Positions 59,952-64,000 of a stretch of 64,000 bases of DNA are shown in pieces (positions within the stretch are counted from its first letter, which is position 1; every line of letters starts with the position of its first letter). A program made the position numbers and the translations under genes. The notes under the pieces are model-generated. The model was not told where the DNA came from. It saw only the letters and a list, made by a program, of their open reading frames with translations, and searched no databases. Source of the DNA: Saxidomus purpurata (taxonomy: Eukaryota; Mollusca; Bivalvia; Venerida; Veneridae); NCBI GenBank assembly GCA_022818135.1, contig JAFMSR010000005.1:35969959-36033958 (forward strand), given 5' to 3'.

Positions 59952-60788
59952 AAACAGGAAAGGGCCTGTATCGTTCTACTGGTCTCACAGGACTGTTCCA
60001 ATTAAGTTTTGTTAAAACTTTTGCAATGTTATTGAAGAAAAGCTAACAAATGCAACTGTGACCTTGACCTACTGGCCATAAACAGTGCAGTTCATCTATT
60101 CAGTGAAGACATATCATCCTATGAAGTTTGAAGACTGTCGGTGATATAATGTCAAGATGTCAAGTGGAAAAGACTTTCACAGTTTCGGTCACTGTGACCT
60201 TTACCTTTGACCCGCTTACCCAAAAAACAGTACAGATCGTCTTCTCAGCAAGACCAATCACAATATCAATTTGAAACTGTGGGTTAAACAGATCTCAAGA
60301 TATTGAGAGGAAAAGATTTTGGCCACTGTGACCTTGACCTTTGACCCACTGATCCAAATAACAAAAGGGGTCCTCTATTCAGTAAGGCCAGTCATCCTAT
60401 TAAGTTTGAAGACTAAGGGTCATCTTCATGCTGCAGAGAACCTTTTGAGAAAGTCTGCAGAAAGTTGAATGAAAATTGTGACCAACATAGTGTTATCAAG
60501 GAAGATCTTAAAGGAGGTCACTGTGACATTGACCTTTGACCCAAAAATCAGTATGGCTCATCTACTCAGCAAGACCAATAAAGCCATTAAGTTTAAACCT
60601 GTGGGTCACATAGATTTAATTATATTTAGCAGAAAAGATTATCAAAGTTTGTTGACGAACCGACCCCAAAAACAATAGGGATTTGCATGTTGCAGGGATC
60701 CTTATCAACAAGTTTGATGGAAGTCAAATGAAAATTGTGACCTGTAAAGCATTATCAAGGAAATGTGAACGGACAGACAGTAGAGCTA
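59952..60788 (+). repeat. pearl/Helentron-like dispersed repeat, TACT-arm subfamily, second copy
   Basis: The head GGGCCTGTATCGTTCTACTGGTCT and the end CAGTAGAGCTAAG match the copy at 50988-51838. The core has GTGACCTTGACCTTTGACCC (TGACCTTGACCTTTGA at 60339-60354) and CAAGACCAATCA..AAGTTTGAAGAC units. Confidence 0.75.
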
Positions 60789-61081
60789 AGAAAAAAGGAA
60801 GAATTTTTTTCTTATTTTCCGAGTCATTCATTCATGACTGACTGATGGATGTATCCCAGAAACCTGTTTTTACTGAATGAAAACTTAACTTACTACGCCA
60901 CCTTCAACTAAGCTCCGTCACATTTCTGGTTTGTCTAACAAGGACGCCAAAGTAACTTCTAAAATTTCAAATCTAATCTACCAGACAGCAACCTGGCCAA
61001 TTCCACAATATACCTTTATAAAGATTGAGACCTATAACCACAGTCCTTATACCCTTAATTAACAATGATCAATTCTACCAA
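60789..61081. other. Spacer between repeats
   Basis: Nothing recognised. Confidence 0.4.
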
Positions 61082-61843
61082 GCTTTCTGACAGGATTAAA
61101 AACCAGAAGGGCCATAATGGTCCTATATTGCTGACCACATTACAGTTTTTGTTTAAACACACAATGAAAAATGCCCCCACCCCAAACCCCTTCATGCTTT
61201 GTGATGAAATAACACCTCCACAGAAGAGGGTCACATAAAAAACATCTCTATTAAATATTTTCATTTTTTTGGGTCAATATCTGACGAGAAAATATCTCTT
61301 AAGTTACCTATATAGAGCATTTCTTTTGGCATATCAACAAAGGTTGAACAATCTTGGTGGAGGGTCACAAAACAATCATTCATATGAAATGTTTTGAAAA
61401 TGTGCCCAGTTTCAGAGGAGTTTCTAAAACATTTATATCCCACTATAAGCCATGTTTTTGGATGATTCAACATGGGCTGAACATTCTTGGCAAAGTGTCA
61501 CATTACAATTGTTCCTGAGATATTATCTGAAAATGAGACAAACAGCTTGATAGATGATTTTCTTAAAGTCTACTGTATACATAAACCCCGCCCCTCGGTA
61601 CTATGTTTTATGACAAATCGATGTTGGAAACGGGTCACAAACATCTCTGTACAAATATCCTGAAATCCAGTAAATAGTTTCAGGTGAAGAGATCTAAAGT
61701 GTCTCTTATATAAGTCTTTGTAAAAGAAATACAAAATTTTGACCACTTGGGCATGACTTGGAACAAACTTGATAGAGGACCACTAGATCAGATATTCAGA
61801 TGGTGTACACTGGACTGTAAATATTATGCTCAGGTGAGCTACA
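61082..61843 (+). repeat. Dispersed repeat, decayed ACCT-arm type
   Basis: The head AACCAGAAGGGCCATAATGG..CCTATATTGCTGACC and the end GCTCAGGTGAGCTACAAG match the family, with mutations in the left arm. The body has GAACAATCTTGGTGGAGGGTCAC-like units as in the 58623 copy. Confidence 0.7.
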
Positions 61844-62017
61844 AGCACATATGCAAACATGTTTGGTCAAGTTTGGAATAAACCAATATCATAGTGGTTG
61901 GAATTCTTTTATCACTGGCCTACTTCTATCCCATGAATTATATATGTCAGAAGAAATTTTGATAACCCTGACAACTTTAAAATACAGAAATTGTGTTTAC
62001 ATTGTAATATACCAGAG

Positions 62018-62121
62018 GACCAAAGTATTATATCTGAGTACTGGAGTATCATATCTGAGTACCAAAGTATTATATCTGAGTACCAAAGTATTATATCTGA
62101 GTACCAAATTATTATATCTGG
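62018..62121. repeat. 21-bp tandem repeat
   Basis: CAAAGTATTATATCTGAGTAC is repeated about 4.7 times, with ATCTGAG at exact 21-base steps from 62033 (the last copy reads ATCTGGAG). Because 21 is a multiple of three, it keeps frames open on both strands. Confidence 0.93.
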
Positions 62122-63376
62122 AGGGACATGACCACGATTGTGCAATTTTGGGCCTTTGGCCATCCTGCTAGTTACTGAATAAGTATTATTAACCTGGATT
62201 TTTTGCACTTGTCTTAAAAATGGTATTTTAAACAAAATCTAACAGTACTGTATTTCTAGATAACAGCTCTCATTGCTAGTAAATGGACCAACAATGTAAG
62301 ACCTTGACATAGGAGTGTGACCTTGACCTTTGAGCTCAGGGCCTTAGTATAGTGCATGACATACCTTCCCATGACAGTCTACAATCTTGTGCATACTTAT
62401 TGAAATCCCCAAGATACAAACTGTAAGTGTGAAAGTGTGAAATCTGAATTGCAGTTGTGATTTGTAAGTGTGACCTTGACCATTCAGCTGAGATGAATAG
62501 TGTTGTGTGGCACTGGTTGTTGAAAAAGACAGACTATGCAAGTATTGTAACCTCTGTCTAGTGAGCATTTAAAACAAATTCCTTGAAAAAATGAATACTG
62601 CCATGGCAACATAACTTGAGATGTTTTCTCTCTACGCAGTCAAACGAGAACAGGAAAACATTTACTGAACACAGAAAAAAAGATAAATTATGACAATGAA
62701 AAATAGCACATTTGGCCTCATTTTGCAACATTTCGAGAATGCGTGATATGTACGTGTTCAATGTACTGTTACTTCCCTAATTTCTTTATGTAAAATGAAG
62801 TAATTTGCAGGCACCACTAACATTAAAATATGCCCGATTTCGCACAGCACCAGCCATATGCAAGAAGTGTTAAAATAAACCCTAAATTACTATATCTTTG
62901 CATGGTACTGTACACTTAGAAATTTTCACAGCCCTTTTTTTCACAATTTCAACCTTTTTCACTATGTAACTTATCTATGGAAATAATTAAATAGACTATT
63001 TCCAAATATACAGTGTTCAAGTGAGAATTTGGCAGTGAATTAAAGTACAAAACCAAAAATTCCACAGCTTTAAGAATGCATGAGAGGTATATGACTGACT
63101 ATGCCTTTTCTCAAATGATGAATAACTTCATAAAAGTACAATTCACATATATGTAATGCAATGCAATGTGCTAAGGTCTAATGATGGTTGCAAAATGCAC
63201 TAGAAATTATTTTTCCTTGACCTTTGACATTACTTTGATTTTCCATATTGTTTGCCAAAAGACGTCCATTGACATTTGAATCTCTATCCTTATTTTTCCA
63301 CACCTGTGCACAGTACACGTTTGTAGAAATTGTTTGAACTTTCTATTTTTGCACTTTCGTTGTAATAATAAAGAAC
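62122..63376. other. Intergenic sequence upstream of the last-exon gene's 3' end
   Basis: No gene seen. It contains TGACCTTGACCTTTGA at 62318-62333, AGTGTGACCTTGACC near 62469 and CCTTGACCTTTGACATT near 63217. Confidence 0.4.
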
Positions 63377-63382
63377 TTTATT
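63377..63382 (-). promoter_or_regulatory. Candidate poly(A) signal of the right-edge gene
   Basis: AATAAA on the minus strand, about 130 bases below the stop codon of the exon at 63512-63619. Confidence 0.5.
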
Positions 63383-63511
63383 CTGTAATACGATGACGAT
63401 TGTGTCCTTTGCAGTAAGGTGGCAGAGTGAATGTTCAAATGAAATATAAGATATTCCTTGAGAAATGGCATGGTATAATACACAAAATGACATGAATAAG
63501 GGAGATAACTA

Positions 63512-63619
63512 TCATTGTGACAGGTAAAAATCTGGATGCTCGCCGTCTTTTTCAAATCGCTTAGCTTCTTCCTGCATAGATTCTTTTATCTTTAAAATTG
63601 CTGCACTCTCACCCCCTTC
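63512..63619 (-). CDS. Last coding exon of an unrecognised minus-strand gene
   Basis: Acceptor TTTTACAG is followed by a 35-codon open frame and a TGA stop (108 bases). The peptide contains EGGESAAILKIKESMQEEAK and ends RFEKDGEHPDFYLSQ; it is charged, helix-prone and not repeat-derived. Earlier exons lie beyond 64000. No family was recognised. Support comes from a good acceptor with a polypyrimidine-like lead, balanced composition and a poly(A) signal at a normal distance. The incoming phase is assumed to be 0. Confidence 0.6.
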   Translation of the reverse strand, partial: EGGESAAILKIKESMQEEAKRFEKDGEHPDFYLSQ

Positions 63620-63904
63620 CTGTAAAATCAAGACAACAATAGTTATGAAACGTACAATATGTACGTTTAAGACTGTAACAAGTGCGTTTCACAACAATTG
63701 AAATAATCTTTGTACCTTCATAAACACTACCACATGTCTCAGAACTGAATGCTTTTTCACTGTTTCAGTATTACTGAAAGCTACAAGCAAAAGATACAGC
63801 CATAACAATACATAATCCCCGCATTTTGTGTTTTTAAATTCAGCAGTAACAAACTCCACAAAACCATACTGAAAATACTGGCAAATGCTTATAAAAATTC
63901 TCTT

Positions 63905-64000
63905 ATTAACAAGTCTTAATCCCTTCCCTCTGATTGGATAATACTTAGCACATTTTCAAAACTGACCAATCAGGTCAAAGAGATTTTAGACTGGTCTCAA
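63905..64000. repeat. Palindromic MITE-like repeat cut by the window edge
   Basis: TCTGATTGGATAA (about 63930), GACCAATCAGG (about 63963) and TTTTAGACTGGTCT (about 63984) resemble the repeat at 43615-43740. The right end is not visible. Confidence 0.5.

Noticed and set aside
61851..62235. ORFs on both strands across the 21-bp repeat
   Set aside because: A 21-bp unit keeps any stop-free frame open; the heptapeptide repeats have no other support.

Overview
The window looks like animal nuclear DNA, most likely from a bivalve mollusc of the clam type. It is AT-rich, its genes are split by many introns, and it is full of dispersed repeats of the kind common in clam genomes (starts such as ACAAGAGGGCC or ACAAGAGCTGTC, ends such as GAGCTAAAAA, cores with GTGACCTTGACCTTTGA). 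No species can be named from sequence alone.

Three genes can be supported. (1) A complete plus-strand gene at 3091-21526, ten coding exons and 502 residues, encodes a secreted tubulointerstitial nephritis antigen-like protein (TINAG/TINAGL1 family): signal peptide, somatomedin-B-like cysteine module, a short cysteine-rich linker and a papain-fold domain whose catalytic Cys is Ser. All nine introns keep a consistent reading frame. (2) A minus-strand gene at 26846-30424 encodes mitochondrial ribosomal protein L15 (MRPL15). Three exons (260 residues and the stop) are clear; the first exon was not found. A cluster of promoter-like motifs lies upstream at 35050-35300. (3) The last coding exon of an unrecognised minus-strand gene is at 63512-63619; the rest lies beyond the right edge. 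Genes 1 and 2 converge, with candidate poly(A) signals at 21945 and 26807. No functional link between the three genes is apparent.

Layout: 1-162 tandem repeat; 163-3090 upstream flank; 3091-21526 TINAGL1-like gene with a 10.4 kb first intron rich in repeats; 22017-25800 repeats and plain sequence; 26846-30424 MRPL15; 30850-33150 a palindrome-rich element and tandem-core repeats; 35986-38640 a broken Ty3/gypsy-type retrotransposon; 38690-39600 low-complexity and half-site-rich repeat; 39660-50987 mostly plain AT-rich sequence with a 38-bp minisatellite and small inverted repeats; 50988-62121 many dispersed repeats; 62122-64000 the end of gene 3.

The most interesting items are: a ninefold tandem amplification of the 3' end of TINAGL1-like exon 1 together with its splice donor; several dispersed repeat subfamilies that share one plan and whose short inverted arms covary; arrays of nuclear-receptor half-sites inside those repeats; an Arg-rich tail on the TINAGL1-like protein; and a 611-bp inverted-repeat element in its intron 3.
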